Assembly: GCA_039602395.1 (NCBI GenBank)
Contig: JBCNJP010000003.1
Coordinates: 29,023,081-29,087,080 of the forward strand
Source of the DNA: Deinandra increscens subsp. villosa
Taxonomy: Eukaryota; Streptophyta; Magnoliopsida; Asterales; Asteraceae
DNA: 64,000 bases
Direction: 5' to 3'
The notes under the pieces are model-generated. The model did no database searches. It was not told the DNA's origin and saw nothing but the letters and a program-made list of their open reading frames with translations. The first letter of the stretch is position 1, and the number at the start of each line of letters is the position of its first letter. Below are positions 13,502 through 24,053 of this stretch, piece by piece. Both the position numbers and the translations under genes were made by a program.

Positions 13502-16500
13502 TCAAGAAGACTGAACGAACAACTGCGGGTATTTGGCTTTCATCTGGTCCTCACGCTCCCAGGTGAACTCTGGTCCACGCTTGGACTCCCAACGAACCTT
13601 AATGATCGGAATACGGCTGCGCTTGAGCTGTTTGACCTCACGGTCCATGATCTCAACAGGTTTCTCGACAAAGTGCATAGACTCGTCGATCTGGACATCC
13701 TCAAGCGGAACATGCAAGTCCTCATCAGCCAAACATTTGCGAAGGTTCGAAACATGAAACGTCGGGTGGACATTAGCCAACTCAGGAGGAAGATCGAGAC
13801 GGTAAGCCACTCTACCGATTTTCTCAAGGATTTTGAACGGACCGACGTAACGAGGTGCTAGTTTCCCTTTCTTGCCAAATCGGACGACACCTTTCCATGG
13901 GGATACCTTTAAAAGGACAAGGTCGCCCTCTTTAAACTCAAGGGGCTTTCGTCGTTTATCAGCATAACTCTTCTGACGACTTCTAGCAGCGAGTAAATGA
14001 TCGCGAACCTGAGAGATTTTATCGGTCGTCTCCTGGATCAGTTCGGGACCGGAGATTTGAGATTCACCGACCTCGCTCCAACATATCGGTGATCGACACT
14101 TGCGACCATAAAGGGCCTCGAACGGCGCCATACCAATGCTCGAATGAAAACTGTTGTTATAAGAAAACTCGATGAGTGGTAAAAGAGTGTCCCAACTACC
14201 ACCGAAATCAATGACACAAGCGCGGAGCATATCCTCGAGAGTCTGAATGGTGCGCTCAGATTGACCATCAGTCTGAGGATGGTAGGCGGTACTAAGATCC
14301 ACGCGAGTTCCCAAAGCTTCTTGGAGCGATTGCCAGAAATGAGAGGTAAATCGACCATCACGATCAGATATGATAGTCAAAGGAGTACCATGACGTTTAA
14401 CGATCTCATCCACATAAAGTTTGCCCAACTTATCAGCCTTATCCTTTTCATTGATAGCAAGAAAGTGAGCAGATTTGGTCAAGCGATCGACAATGACCCA
14501 AATACTATCGTGACCTCTAGGAGTCTTTGGAAGTGATGTGACGAAGTCCATTGTGATGTCCTCCCACTTCCACTCTGGGATTCTCGGCTGCTCGAGTAAA
14601 CCGGAGGGTCGCTGGTGCTCGGCCTTGACCTTTAAGCAAGTAAGACACTTAGATACATAAAGAGCAATGTCCTTTTTCATGCCGGGCCACCAATAGAGTC
14701 TTCGGAGATCAAAGTACATTTTATCCGAACCGGGGTGAACCGAATAACGAGACTTATGAGCCTCGTTCATGATGAATAACCGAAGATCGTCACGGTCAGG
14801 AATCCATAGACGATTCAAGAAGTAAAGAAGGCCATCAGACTTAGTTTCGAGCTGAAGCTCGACACCACAAGATAGTTCCCCATGCAAGTTACCAGCTTCA
14901 ACAGAGGCACGCTGAGCAACGAGAATGCGAGATTTGAGATCCGACCGGTGAAGAGAACCCTGAAATAGTATGGGCTTTACATGCTCCTTACGACTTAGTG
15001 CGTCGGCCACGACGTTTGCTTTTCCCGGATGGTAGCGAATCTCGCAGTCGTAATCACTTAGGAGCTCAACCCAACGACGCTGGCGCATATTGAGTTCTTT
15101 TTGGTTGAAAATATGCTGAAGGCTTTTGTGATCGGTATAGATCACACACTCGGTGCCATAAAGATAATGCCTCCAGATTTTTAGAGAAAACACGACCGCT
15201 CCAAGCTCGAGGTCATGTGTCGTGTAATTTTTCTCATGCTTCTTAAGCTGCCTCGATCCATATGCGATTACCTTTCCTCGTTGCATAAGGACACAACCGA
15301 GGCCTTGATGAGAAGCATCGCAATAGACCACAAAATCATCTACTCCATCGGGAAGAGTTAAGATGGGAGCTTCACACAACATTTGCTTGAGCGTCTGAAA
15401 TGCGCTTTCTTGAGCGGGACCCCATACGAAGGGTTGACTTTTCTGAGTCAAAGCAGTGAGAGGCACAGCAATACGAGAGAAATTAGCAATGAATCTCCGA
15501 TAATAGCCCGCTAATCCAAGAAACGAGCGGACTTCGGTAGGTGATGTAGGGGTACACCAACTCTTAACGGCTTCGATTTTAGCAGGATCGACATGGATGC
15601 CCTTGTCATTCACAATGTGCCCCAAGAATTGAACTTCCTTTAGCCAAAACTCACACTTGGAGAATTTGGCGTAAAGCTGCTCCTTCTTTAGAAGTTCAAG
15701 TACCAAACGCAAGTGAGATTCATGATCGGATTTAGACTTTGAATAAATCAGGATATCGTCAATGAAGACGATGACAAATTTATCAAGATAGGGTTTACAA
15801 ACGCGATTCATGAGATCCATGAATATAGCAGGGGCGTTTGTTAACCCGAAAGGCATAACGGTGAACTCAAAATGGCCATAGCGAGTACGAAAAGCAGTCT
15901 TGTGAACATCTTCCTCGGCGACACGAAGCTGATGATAACCAGAACGAAGATCAATTTTGGAGAAACATGTGGCACCTTGAAGTTGATCGAAGAGGTCATC
16001 AATACGGGGCAATGGATAACGGTTCTTGATTGTGAGTTTATTAAGCTCACGATAGTCGATGCACATACGAAGCGAGCCATCTTTCTTCTTGACGAATAAG
16101 ATAGGTGCTCCCCAAGGTGAGGAACTCGGCCGAATGAATCCCTTATCAGCTAGTTCTTGGAGCTGTTTGGACAACTCCTGCATTTCTGAGGGTGCGAGGC
16201 GATATGGTGACTTCGCAACAGGAGTGGCACCTGGAATTAAGTCAATACGGAAGTCAACTTGGCGAACGGGAGGAAGACCCGTTATATCATCCGGAAATAC
16301 TTCAGGGAAGTCCCGTACGATCTGGATGTCTTCGATTCTCTTTTCTTCATCTCGAACCTCCATGACATGAGCCAGAAATGCCGGATAATCCTTGCGTAAG
16401 TACTTTCGGGCTTTTACACAAGACATAAGCTTGAGCCCGCTAGATGGTTTATCGCCATGAATAACAAGAAACTGACCATCCGGACGAGGAATGCGAATAA

Positions 16501-16855
16501 TTTTATCAAAACAGACGAGCTCGGCACGATGATGTGACAACCAATCCATACCGATGATGATATCAAAGCTCCCAAGTCGCATCGGAATAAGATCAATAGA
16601 GAAGATGTGGCCTTTGAAATCCAATTTGCAATCGCGAATTACAGAATCGAGGTCTACCGGTTTACCATCCGCGACTTCAACGGACAAAGGATGGTCGAGT
16701 GCAATGCGAGGAGAGTCAAGTAAAGGCTCAAAGTCTAGTGACACAAAGCTACGATCGGCACCAGAATCAAATAATATAGATGCATAATGGTTATTGATCA
16801 GAAACGTACCATTGACGACTTCCTGGTTTGCCTGAGCCTGATTAGATTCAACCAA
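13502..16855 (-). CDS. Tekay pol polyprotein: protease, RT, RNase H, integrase, chromodomain
   Basis: Open for 1117 codons. Aspartic protease DSG at residues 30-32. RT with FIDD at 364-367. RNase H acidic residues D513, E550, D575. Integrase zinc domain H700, H707, C737, C740, and catalytic core D770, D831, E867 with the canonical 35-residue D-E gap. The last ~50 residues (from VEKPVEIMDREV) look like a chromodomain that would target integration to heterochromatin. All catalytic residues are present, so the protein looks active. There is no ATG: the open stretch starts at a TTG just after an in-frame TGA at 16862-16864, and it is out of frame with gag. Translation therefore needs splicing of 16838-16922 (see findings), frameshifting or re-initiation. 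Confidence 0.95.
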   Translation of the reverse strand: MVESNQAQANQEVVNGTFLINNHYASILFDSGADRSFVSLDFEPLLDSPRIALDHPLSVEVADGKPVDLDSVIRDCKLDFKGHIFSIDLIPMRLGSFDIIIGMDWLSHHRAELVCFDKIIRIPRPDGQFLVIHGDKPSSGLKLMSCVKARKYLRKDYPAFLAHVMEVRDEEKRIEDIQIVRDFPEVFPDDITGLPPVRQVDFRIDLIPGATPVAKSPYRLAPSEMQELSKQLQELADKGFIRPSSSPWGAPILFVKKKDGSLRMCIDYRELNKLTIKNRYPLPRIDDLFDQLQGATCFSKIDLRSGYHQLRVAEEDVHKTAFRTRYGHFEFTVMPFGLTNAPAIFMDLMNRVCKPYLDKFVIVFIDDILIYSKSKSDHESHLRLVLELLKKEQLYAKFSKCEFWLKEVQFLGHIVNDKGIHVDPAKIEAVKSWCTPTSPTEVRSFLGLAGYYRRFIANFSRIAVPLTALTQKSQPFVWGPAQESAFQTLKQMLCEAPILTLPDGVDDFVVYCDASHQGLGCVLMQRGKVIAYGSRQLKKHEKNYTTHDLELGAVVFSLKIWRHYLYGTECVIYTDHKSLQHIFNQKELNMRQRRWVELLSDYDCEIRYHPGKANVVADALSRKEHVKPILFQGSLHRSDLKSRILVAQRASVEAGNLHGELSCGVELQLETKSDGLLYFLNRLWIPDRDDLRLFIMNEAHKSRYSVHPGSDKMYFDLRRLYWWPGMKKDIALYVSKCLTCLKVKAEHQRPSGLLEQPRIPEWKWEDITMDFVTSLPKTPRGHDSIWVIVDRLTKSAHFLAINEKDKADKLGKLYVDEIVKRHGTPLTIISDRDGRFTSHFWQSLQEALGTRVDLSTAYHPQTDGQSERTIQTLEDMLRACVIDFGGSWDTLLPLIEFSYNNSFHSSIGMAPFEALYGRKCRSPICWSEVGESQISGPELIQETTDKISQVRDHLLAARSRQKSYADKRRKPLEFKEGDLVLLKVSPWKGVVRFGKKGKLAPRYVGPFKILEKIGRVAYRLDLPPELANVHPTFHVSNLRKCLADEDLHVPLEDVQIDESMHFVEKPVEIMDREVKQLKRSRIPIIKVRWESKRGPEFTWEREDQMKAKYPQLFVQSS

Positions 16856-16922
16856 TAAGATTCATGAGATTTAGAGTAATAAATAGAGATAGACATTAAA
16901 ACAAAGAGATTCATTTGTAAAC
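16838..16922 (-). other. Candidate 85-nt intron joining Tekay gag and pol
   Basis: On the minus strand the segment begins GTTTAC after AATCAG and ends TCTAATCAG before GCTCAG, a GT-AG arrangement. It is strongly A/T-rich (about a quarter G+C), unlike the flanking coding DNA, and contains CTAAT-type branch-point candidates. Removing it joins gag codon 405 (Gln) to pol in frame and eliminates both the gag TGA (16911-16913) and the pol-frame TGA (16862-16864). The result is one 1516-codon frame. A 9-bp direct repeat CTAATCAGG spans both boundaries, so an insertion or duplication origin is also possible. Splicing is inferred. Confidence 0.6.
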
Positions 16923-18137
16923 CTGATTAGCATTGATGTTGAAGGCACGGGCAGGGGCACCACGATTAGCATTACCGGCAGGAGGCTGGGCGAGAGCGGG
17001 GCATGCGTTGCGGAGATGAGTGGTGGATCCACAGTTGTAGCAAGCCCGAACTTGAACCTGGACATTTGGAGCCTGGGCAATCAGAGGCTGAGCAGGATAC
17101 TGAGCCACAGGTTGGGCTCGGATCGGCTGGCGACAAGTGTTCATGAGATGACCAAGACGACCACAATTGTTGCATTGCCAGCAGGGAACAGTAGCGGGGT
17201 GGTGACGGTTACACCTGTTGCACTGAGGATGGGGCCCAGTGTAGGCCCTTTTTGCGGGCGGTGCCGGTGCAACGGGTGCTGCAGGAGTAGCGGTAACAGC
17301 AAAATTTCGGCCCTTTCGCTTCTTTTTGTTAAATTTTCCCGCAGGGGACTCAACCTTGGACTCCCTTTCGGCCGCAGGCTCGGCCATTTCAGTACCCGAC
17401 TCTTTCTTAGAATTCTTCCTCTTCAAAGTACCCGCCTTGACATGATTATCGGTCAGGCGAGCAGCAAGGCGGACAACGCTGTCAAGTGTCGCAGGATTAC
17501 TAGCCCAAATAGAATCCTGTATCTGCTCGGGTAGCCCACCAGTGTAGGCTTCAATAGCCCGAATCTCAGGAGTAACGATATCAGGCACCAAGATTTTCAG
17601 CTCATAGAAACGATCGGTATACTCCTGATTTTCCCCGCTGTATTGTTTCAGTGCCCGAAATTCATCCTCAAGTTTCTTCAGCTCGCTGCGAGGGCAATAT
17701 TTTTCCCTCATGATTTCCTTGAGTTCATCCCAAGTCAAGGCTAGGGCTTCATCAGACCCACGGATCCTCTTCTCTCCGTTCCACCAGGTAAGGGCTTTTT
17801 CAATCAGGGTGCTGGTGGCACGGGTGACTTTCAGCTCATCAGGACAGTCACTGTTAATGAAAGTGTTCTCCATTCCCTCAAACCATTGAAGCAACCCGAT
17901 GGGACCCTCGGTGCCCTTGAACTTTGGAGGGTTACACGAGTTGAAGTGCTTGAAAGTACAAGCAGAAGCAACGGTAGCATTAGCAGGGTTGGCATTAAGC
18001 CCCTGCTGGATCTGGACGACCAAATTCGGGAGGACCTCGGCCATTTGTTTAGCGATAACCGAGGCCATTTTACGGCCGCTATCGCCCTTACGACGCCCGT
18101 TGAAGTGAATCGACATGCTGAGAAGATAGATAAACAT
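16911..18137 (-). CDS. Tekay gag (nucleocapsid/capsid) protein
   Basis: 408 codons. The better start may be Met8 (18116, MSIHFNGRRKGDS), because residues 1-7 have no family resemblance that I recognise. The capsid-like helical region spans about 60-235 (FKGTEGPIGLLQWFEGME, YTGGLPEQIQ). It is followed by a basic Lys/Arg linker and two zinc knuckles C322-C325-H330-C335 and C366-C369-H374-C379, with a third cysteine-rich element at 306-319. These package element RNA in cytoplasmic particles. The ORF ends at TGA 16911-16913, directly after the candidate splice donor; the last three residues (VYK) would be intronic if splicing occurs. Confidence 0.93.
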   Translation of the reverse strand: MFIYLLSMSIHFNGRRKGDSGRKMASVIAKQMAEVLPNLVVQIQQGLNANPANATVASACTFKHFNSCNPPKFKGTEGPIGLLQWFEGMENTFINSDCPDELKVTRATSTLIEKALTWWNGEKRIRGSDEALALTWDELKEIMREKYCPRSELKKLEDEFRALKQYSGENQEYTDRFYELKILVPDIVTPEIRAIEAYTGGLPEQIQDSIWASNPATLDSVVRLAARLTDNHVKAGTLKRKNSKKESGTEMAEPAAERESKVESPAGKFNKKKRKGRNFAVTATPAAPVAPAPPAKRAYTGPHPQCNRCNRHHPATVPCWQCNNCGRLGHLMNTCRQPIRAQPVAQYPAQPLIAQAPNVQVQVRACYNCGSTTHLRNACPALAQPPAGNANRGAPARAFNINANQVYK

Positions 18138-18830
18138 TTATGAGACAAACGGGAATATGATCGATAATCGAATTATGAGGACATGATGTTATTGTGTAAA
18201 ATGTATGTGTTTGTGAATCGTGATGTTGTGTAACTCGAATCATCATAGTTTACCAAAAATCGTTTTTAAATAAAAACCGCGCGTAAAATTGCGAAATCGA
18301 GAGATTAACATAAAACCATCGGAGTGGTTCTCACCTCCCGATTGGAAGGCTACAACCGAGACAAATCAGACTACGATCCTAGTGATAGACATGCTTTGGC
18401 CTAATAGGTTTCAATCACTCTCATCGGGGTATCCCAGGTGAGCATCCGGGCCCAACGGTTGATAGGGCTTATATGCAACGCTTTTCTTGACAGAAGCCCC
18501 GACTACCGGTGTTGTCCCCCTTCCAGTTACTACATGTCCACCACTAAAACCTTAGTACCGACGAGATTTGAAAATCAAGAAAAATTTCATTTTTCCTAAA
18601 TGGTACGTATGGCACCATTTTCTAAGGAAGAGGCTAGGAAGCCTTTGTGATACGTGTATGAGTGTGTGTTGACCAACATTGATTGTGACGAGAGTTGAAA
18701 TAGGCATAATCAAGAAGCATACAAATGGACAATTTAAAGCATATAGGCACATTGTGCATGAGGCTCTCATGCAGGACGCCTAAGGCAATAGTCTAGGTCA
18801 AACCGGTTCTAATAACCTAAATCCCTATAG

Positions 18831-18847
18831 CCGTGGCTCTGATACCA
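18831..18847 (-). other. Primer-binding site (tRNA-iMet type) of the Tekay element
   Basis: On the minus strand TGGTATCAGAGCCACGG lies 3 nt inside the 5' LTR (LTR ends at 18851). It is complementary to the 3' end of plant initiator methionine tRNA and primes minus-strand DNA synthesis. No mismatch was noticed. Confidence 0.9.
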
Positions 18848-18850
18848 ATC

Positions 18851-21679
18851 TGTCACACCCCAACCGACGGCGGAATACGTCGGGGCGCGAAGATTGCCCA
18901 GATGCACACAACACTAATTCAAGTTGCGATATTCTTAATTAAACCCATTTCCATAAACATAGAATCAAACATAAACAAGTCATAATTTAAGGTTACAATC
19001 CAAACATAACATCCAAATAAAAGTCATAAAGTCTAATGTTTTATTTAATAAGGTCATCTAAGTCCCATGCAATCCTATGATGGCGGAGACAAAGGAATCA
19101 AACAGCAGCACCTGCAACATGTTTAACATAAAAGTCAACTACTAGAGTTGGTGAGTAAACATAGGTTTATCAATAGCATATGAGTAAAATCAATGCGATT
19201 CGTGAGTAATGTAAGTCCACATGCGATAAACGAGTAATGAAATATATAAGATAAGAGCGTAATCAAACCCTGACAATAAGGTTTCCAATCACAAGGCGCT
19301 ACACGCGAAGCATGCCAAGTGGGCTTGTCAAGCCAATAGATCTATCACCGTAACCCCGGCATTTTTAGTGTTAATAACTACGCGTAGAGTATGAGTATGA
19401 GTATGAGCACAATCCACATATAACACACAAGTCTAACACATAAGATCATACAATACGAGCACAGAATCGCGTATAGTTTTGAGTAAAGATTTATCGAGTA
19501 AGAGTTTGATACATCACATGTTGCACCCCAAAACAATAAAGTAAAAAGGGGCTATGAATACTCACCTCACGGGTGAATCGAGGAGAAAAGATAAGCGATA
19601 GCGATGCGCGAATATCACGTCCGGAGATCACCTTTATGATTGACCGAGGTTGAACCAAAATAAATAAATAGAATAGTGAGTAAAGTGAGTAACCGTGACT
19701 TGACACGACACGACACGACTTAACCAAATCACAACTCATTGGTGTTTTACTCAAGTGATAGCGTACGGGCTTAGTTTGGGTTCAAGTTTATACTCTATGT
19801 AATGTTAAGAGGTTCTAATCTAGCAAACTAGCATAGAGGTCAAACTAGGTCAACAAAAGTCAACAAATTCAATTTCCATGATAATAATCCAAGGTAATAC
19901 ACATGATTATCATATAGGATCAGATCTAACATAAGCTTTTATAGATTTTATAGATCTACTTGAATCTAGCATGAACCTAGCATAGTTTAGCATGAATCTA
20001 GCCAAATCAAGCCCATTAATCGGCTTTCGTTCACAAAACAAACCCTATTGAGCATGCATGGTTGGATCTATCATTTAAACACATAAAAGTTCATGATTTA
20101 ATGTCTTTACCTACTGGTCTAACTTCACATGCCAAGAAAATTATAGATCTAAACATGTTAGGAGGTAAAAATGTCATTTTGAAGCTTTATGACACACATT
20201 TCTAACCCTAGATGACACACATATTGAGATCTAGCCATTTTATCATGGAAAACCCTAAATTTATGATCATGATACATAGATCTGGTCCTAAACAACATTC
20301 ATGAGGTAGATCAAGGCTATTTGAAACATAAAAATGGAATCTTGATGAGAAAATCCCTAGATCTAGCCCTAGATGACATGCTTTCTATAGATCTACCCTA
20401 GATCTAACATAAAGATGCAATCTTGATGACATATAACATGGATTTTGGTACTTAAGAGCATGCAAGATCAGATCTAAGCAATATTCAACATAAAAATCAA
20501 GTCTTGATACATAAAACCCTAGATCTACACCATGGAAGCATACATACTCATAGATCTAAGCCAAAAACATAATAAAGTTTCAATCTTGGACCAAGAAATC
20601 AATAGATCTAGATGAAGAGATGATTTAGAACATAGATCTAACCCTAAGAAGCCATAAAGGTTGGATCTTGATAAAACGGGATGGAGATCAATACTTACCG
20701 GTAAACCGAAAGGATGAAGAAAAGGGGTGAAGAGGGAGGATCCAAGCTTCAATCTTCAAGCTTCAATCTTCAAAGATGGTATTAGGGCTTGTTTAGAGGA
20801 TTTCCAGGGGTTTTGGGACGTTTAGGAGCTGATGGGGGCTGAAAGTGGAGAGCATGGAGGCTAATGATGCTTAAATAGTGGAATTATTAGGGTTTCTGCC
20901 AAAAAGGCCCGTGGGCGTACCGCCCTGAATGGGCTAATTCTGGGCGTACCGCCCAGAAATGGCAGTCTGGTTCTTAAATGTTGATTTCACGATTCGCGTG
21001 CTCGGTTCTTCGTTTTTCGATGTTTTTGAGTCCCGTTTTCTCCCAAATCACCCAATTAATGGTCCCATCATGTTCATAACATTAAATCCACTCACAATGA
21101 TAATAAATATGTCACGTAACTCAAACGTATGTACAAATTAGGTCAAAATAGGCATTTTTGGTCGGTTTTGCCGTACGTATCACTTTTAAGCAATTCACCT
21201 ACGATTTGTGACTCAATCAAGTGGGTGATGACCCAAGACATCATGTGTGATCATAAATGACCTAAAGACTCATAAATATGACAAATATGACATACGATAC
21301 TCAAAAACGTGATCTCCCGGTTAAAATCGAATTCGCGCGGGATTTACCGAACGTTCACCGTTTTCGTTCTAAACCTCAAACCCATGCACGCCCTCACATG
21401 TATTCACTTGTATGCTTAACTAGTATCACATACAAGTCTTGTACATGATTGGATTGCTTGAATTCCCGGTTAAACGGAATTATCGGTGTATTGGCGGTAA
21501 AATCCAAAATAGTGACAAATTGAATATCAAATCAATCAACGAATATAATAATGAATCCAATACCATAAAATAAAGTATAAAACATCATGATTAAACATAA
21601 TTCCTCATTCGATTATCAATCAAGGGTTTCGGGTTACAAAATGGATCGAATCGGATAACCGGAAATCATAAATGTTACA
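18851..21679 (-). repeat. 5' LTR of the Tekay element
   Basis: Promoter-bearing LTR; essentially identical to 10632-13460 (see there). Includes the same AGATCT-rich degenerate repeats (about 19920-20680) and GC hairpins. The 5-bp ACAGC just right of it is the target-site copy. Confidence 0.96.
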
Positions 21680-22581
21680 ACAGCAGTAGTAAGTGGGGTA
21701 GTAGTGGTGGATGGCGTAGCATTGGAAGAGGTGGGTTTAGGAGATGGATTGAATTTGGGTTTGTGCGGTTGGCCCAACTTTTCCTCAAGTAAACGAACCA
21801 GGGCATAGGCCTAATGCAAGGTGTTAGGTTTGAGGATAGCCAATTCGTTTTGGATGTCTTTACGCAACCCAGAAATAAAGCAATTCATTAGGGTTTGCTG
21901 CGATAGACCGTTCACCCGGTTGCTGAGCTTTTCGAACTCAGATTGGTATATCGCAACAGTGGATGATTTTCGGAGGAGCTTAAGGAGAGTCGCCTCATGA
22001 TTTTCATATGCAGAGGGTCCAAAACGTAACTCCAACTCCCGTTTAAACGTAGCCCACGTACCTAACATCTCGTTAGTTGCGAGGTGTTTGTACCACGAAA
22101 GAGCATCGTTGGTAAAGTAAAACACGGAGAGTGAGATACGTTGAGCAATCCGAGTTTGGTAATAGGTAAAAAAAAATTTCCGCTTGAAAGATCCAATCAA
22201 ATGGATTTGTACCATCAAAAAGGGGAAGGGAAATTTTAGGGCTACAGGGTTGGTGTTTGGTGGAGTGATTGTAACCGGTGGCCGTTGGCCTTGGGGTGGA
22301 ATTAGCGGGGGTCGAAATTGTGGGAGGGACGTTTAGGTAGTGAAGGATGGAGCAGAAAAAGTGTCAGAGGAGGAGGAGGGGTGTAGGGCGGCAAGGGCAT
22401 CGGATTGTTTTGAGATTTTGGTGGTAAGGGTCTCCATGGCTTTGAGTAGGTCAGCGATTTGGGTTGAATTTTGGGTAGCGTTTTGGTTGACGGTGGTGGT
22501 GGCGGTGATTAATTGATCAAGTTTGTCGGAGATGTTGGGGGTCGGTTCGTCGTAAGGGTTGGTTTCCTTACGAGGAGGCAT
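21680..22581 (-). pseudogene. Family-A gypsy gag, 5' part, split by the Tekay insertion
   Basis: Starts at ATG 22581 (MPPRKETNPYDEP). It contains the capsid core FYFTNDALSWYKHLA, LELRFGPSAYENHEA and YQSEFEKLSNRVNGL, followed by CFISGLRKDIQNELAILKP, typical of plant gypsy gag. It is disabled by a stop after SAPSFTT (22333-22335), a frame change before the core, and a TAA after NTLH (21811-21813, where the family has LHQAYAL). Continues beyond the Tekay element at 10631. Confidence 0.85.
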
Positions 22582-22817
22582 GATTACGAGAATGAAAGCA
22601 CCAAAATGAAGCAAACTAATATCGTAAACTAGAATTGTAGGAAAAAGAAAAGGAACAAGTAAATGATTTGGGGCAATTTCTGGTCTTTCGTTTTATTCCT
22701 CAAACTGAAAATAAATACTCAAAGCAAACTGCATACTTATCTTAAAAAGAAGGAGAACATGGCAACTATCTAATAAAGTGGAAACATGCAGAAAGTGGGA
22801 AAACAACTCATGCAACA
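22582..22817 (-). mobile_element. Probable family-A 5' LTR end and primer site
   Basis: On the minus strand TTTTGGTGCTTTCATT lies just before the gag ATG, a leader/primer-site sequence often seen in plant gypsy elements. The preceding ~215 bp from TGTTGCATGAGTTG (22817) to TTTGCTTCA (about 22606) would be a short LTR with an AATAAA-like signal. The partner LTR lies outside the window. Boundaries are estimated. Confidence 0.45.
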
Positions 22818-22849
22818 CAACGTGGGTTTTGTAACTTGAGCTCCACGGT

Positions 22850-23240
22850 TTAATTCAGGAACCGCTTGGGCCTCTTGGTCTCACGCTTGGGCTTGCCATG
22901 TGGGCTAAGAGGTGCTTGGTCTACTTGTGGTGGGTTAATCACATCACTAACCCTCCAAGCAAAATTATTAACAGGTAGAGGTACCCATTTGATCCAAGGA
23001 ATGACAAAGTTGTTTCCCCACACATCTAGTCTAAGAGAAATTCTTGTATGGGCCATGGCCGCTTCATAGCCAGCCACCTACTCGAAAATGTTAGGACATT
23101 GATTAGACCATTCCCCCGGGAAACGACACACATCTTATTTGATTTAACAACAAACAAAGAGGGGTACACGTCTTTGAGACGCCCGACCCTGACCAATTGT
23201 CCAACTACAGAAGAGTCCAGAAGAGTCATGGACTCGTTCC
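22850..23240 (-). pseudogene. LINE (L1-type) ORF2 C-terminal remnant
   Basis: Two minus-strand frames resemble the region after RT in plant L1 elements: LKDVYPSLFVVKSNKMCVVS (about 23190-23130), then WIKWVPLPVNNFAWRV (about 22985-22940), which recalls the zf-RVT motif W..LVP.KVN.FAWR. They lie in different frames, with stops. Identification rests on short motif similarity. Confidence 0.45.
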
Positions 23241-23277
23241 TAACCTTTCATCACAAGAAATCATGAAGATTGATATT

Positions 23278-23700
23278 GTTGATGCATGAACCTTGTGTGG
23301 CCGTTACTGTTCGAATTGTCAAACAGACTGATTTGTCGAAGACATGAACTGAGGTCCGAACCTCAGCCGAACTCTAGGTTCGGAGTTGGCCGAACCTAGA
23401 TGGCCGAACTCCAAGTTCGGAGGGAGTCGGACAGAGTTCGGAGGTGCCGAGTTCGGACCTTATGAAGAAGTATAAATAGATTCGTCTTTATATTTCTTTG
23501 TAAGTTTCTGTCTTGTTTCTGTGTGTTGAGAGGGGAGGTCCTGTCCGACCTCCCCAGAGCTTAATCGTTGTATACTCCTTCGTTATGTAATCATTCAACA
23601 TGATTCAATGACAAAACTTCCGTCTCATCCATAGAAACGATCCGTAAACGGTTTTTCAGATATCAAAGGCTAAGAGATCCTTTTCTATATTTAAAATGTT
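23278..23700 (+). other. LTR-like or promoter-like stretch with TATA box
   Basis: Starts TGTTGATGCATGAACC. It is packed with inverted copies of GTTCGG/CCGAAC (23345-23460), has TATAAATAG at 23471-23479, and then a pyrimidine/purine palindrome (GGGGAGGTC...GACCTCCCC) near 23533-23557. The order resembles a retrotransposon LTR, but no partner, primer site or coding region was found. Confidence 0.3.
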
Positions 23701-23941
23701 CATCCAGGGACCCAAGATTGCAACATTGGACTATAAGGAATCAAATCTCTAGGTAGAACCATGAATTCCCTGAATAACTCGAACCAAATAGCTTGATTTT
23801 CATTTTTAAAACAAACTAGCCACTTCACCAATAGTGCCAAGTTTGGGATGCTGAAGGGTCTTGTTGATCATTCTCCTTTGACCAAGCAAAGTGCTTCCAC
23901 CGAATATATCATAGATCAACCGTAGGTGAAGCAGGAGATCC

Positions 23942-24053
23942 ATGCATTGCTTCATGGTGTCATGAACAACACGATCAAGAAGATGAAGGACAAGAAGATG
24001 CATTGCTTCATGGTGTCATGAACAACAGGATCAAGAAGATGAAGGACAAGAAG
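23942..24053 (+). repeat. 56-bp tandem duplication
   Basis: Two adjacent copies (23942-23997 and 23998-24053) starting ATGCATTGCTTCATGGTGTC and differing by one base (ACACGATC / ACAGGATC). No coding role recognised. Confidence 0.85.

Larger units (their letters stand above)
10632..21679 (-). mobile_element. Near-intact Tekay-type Ty3/gypsy (chromovirus) LTR retrotransposon
   Basis: An 11,048-bp element on the minus strand, inserted in the gag region of family A. It has two 2829-bp LTRs of equal length, tRNA-iMet primer site, purine tract, gag with zinc knuckles, and a full pol ending in a chromodomain-like segment. Comparing the LTRs by eye I noticed one difference (CAAATCTGAC near 13067, CAAATATGAC near 21286). 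The flanking 5-mers are ACGGC (10627-10631) and ACAGC (21680-21684), target duplications differing by one base. The near-identity of the LTRs indicates a very recent insertion. Confidence 0.96.

Noticed and set aside
13533..18143. Many 60-170-codon frames opposite the Tekay gag and pol
   Set aside because: Shadow frames of the intact minus-strand genes with no independent domain evidence.
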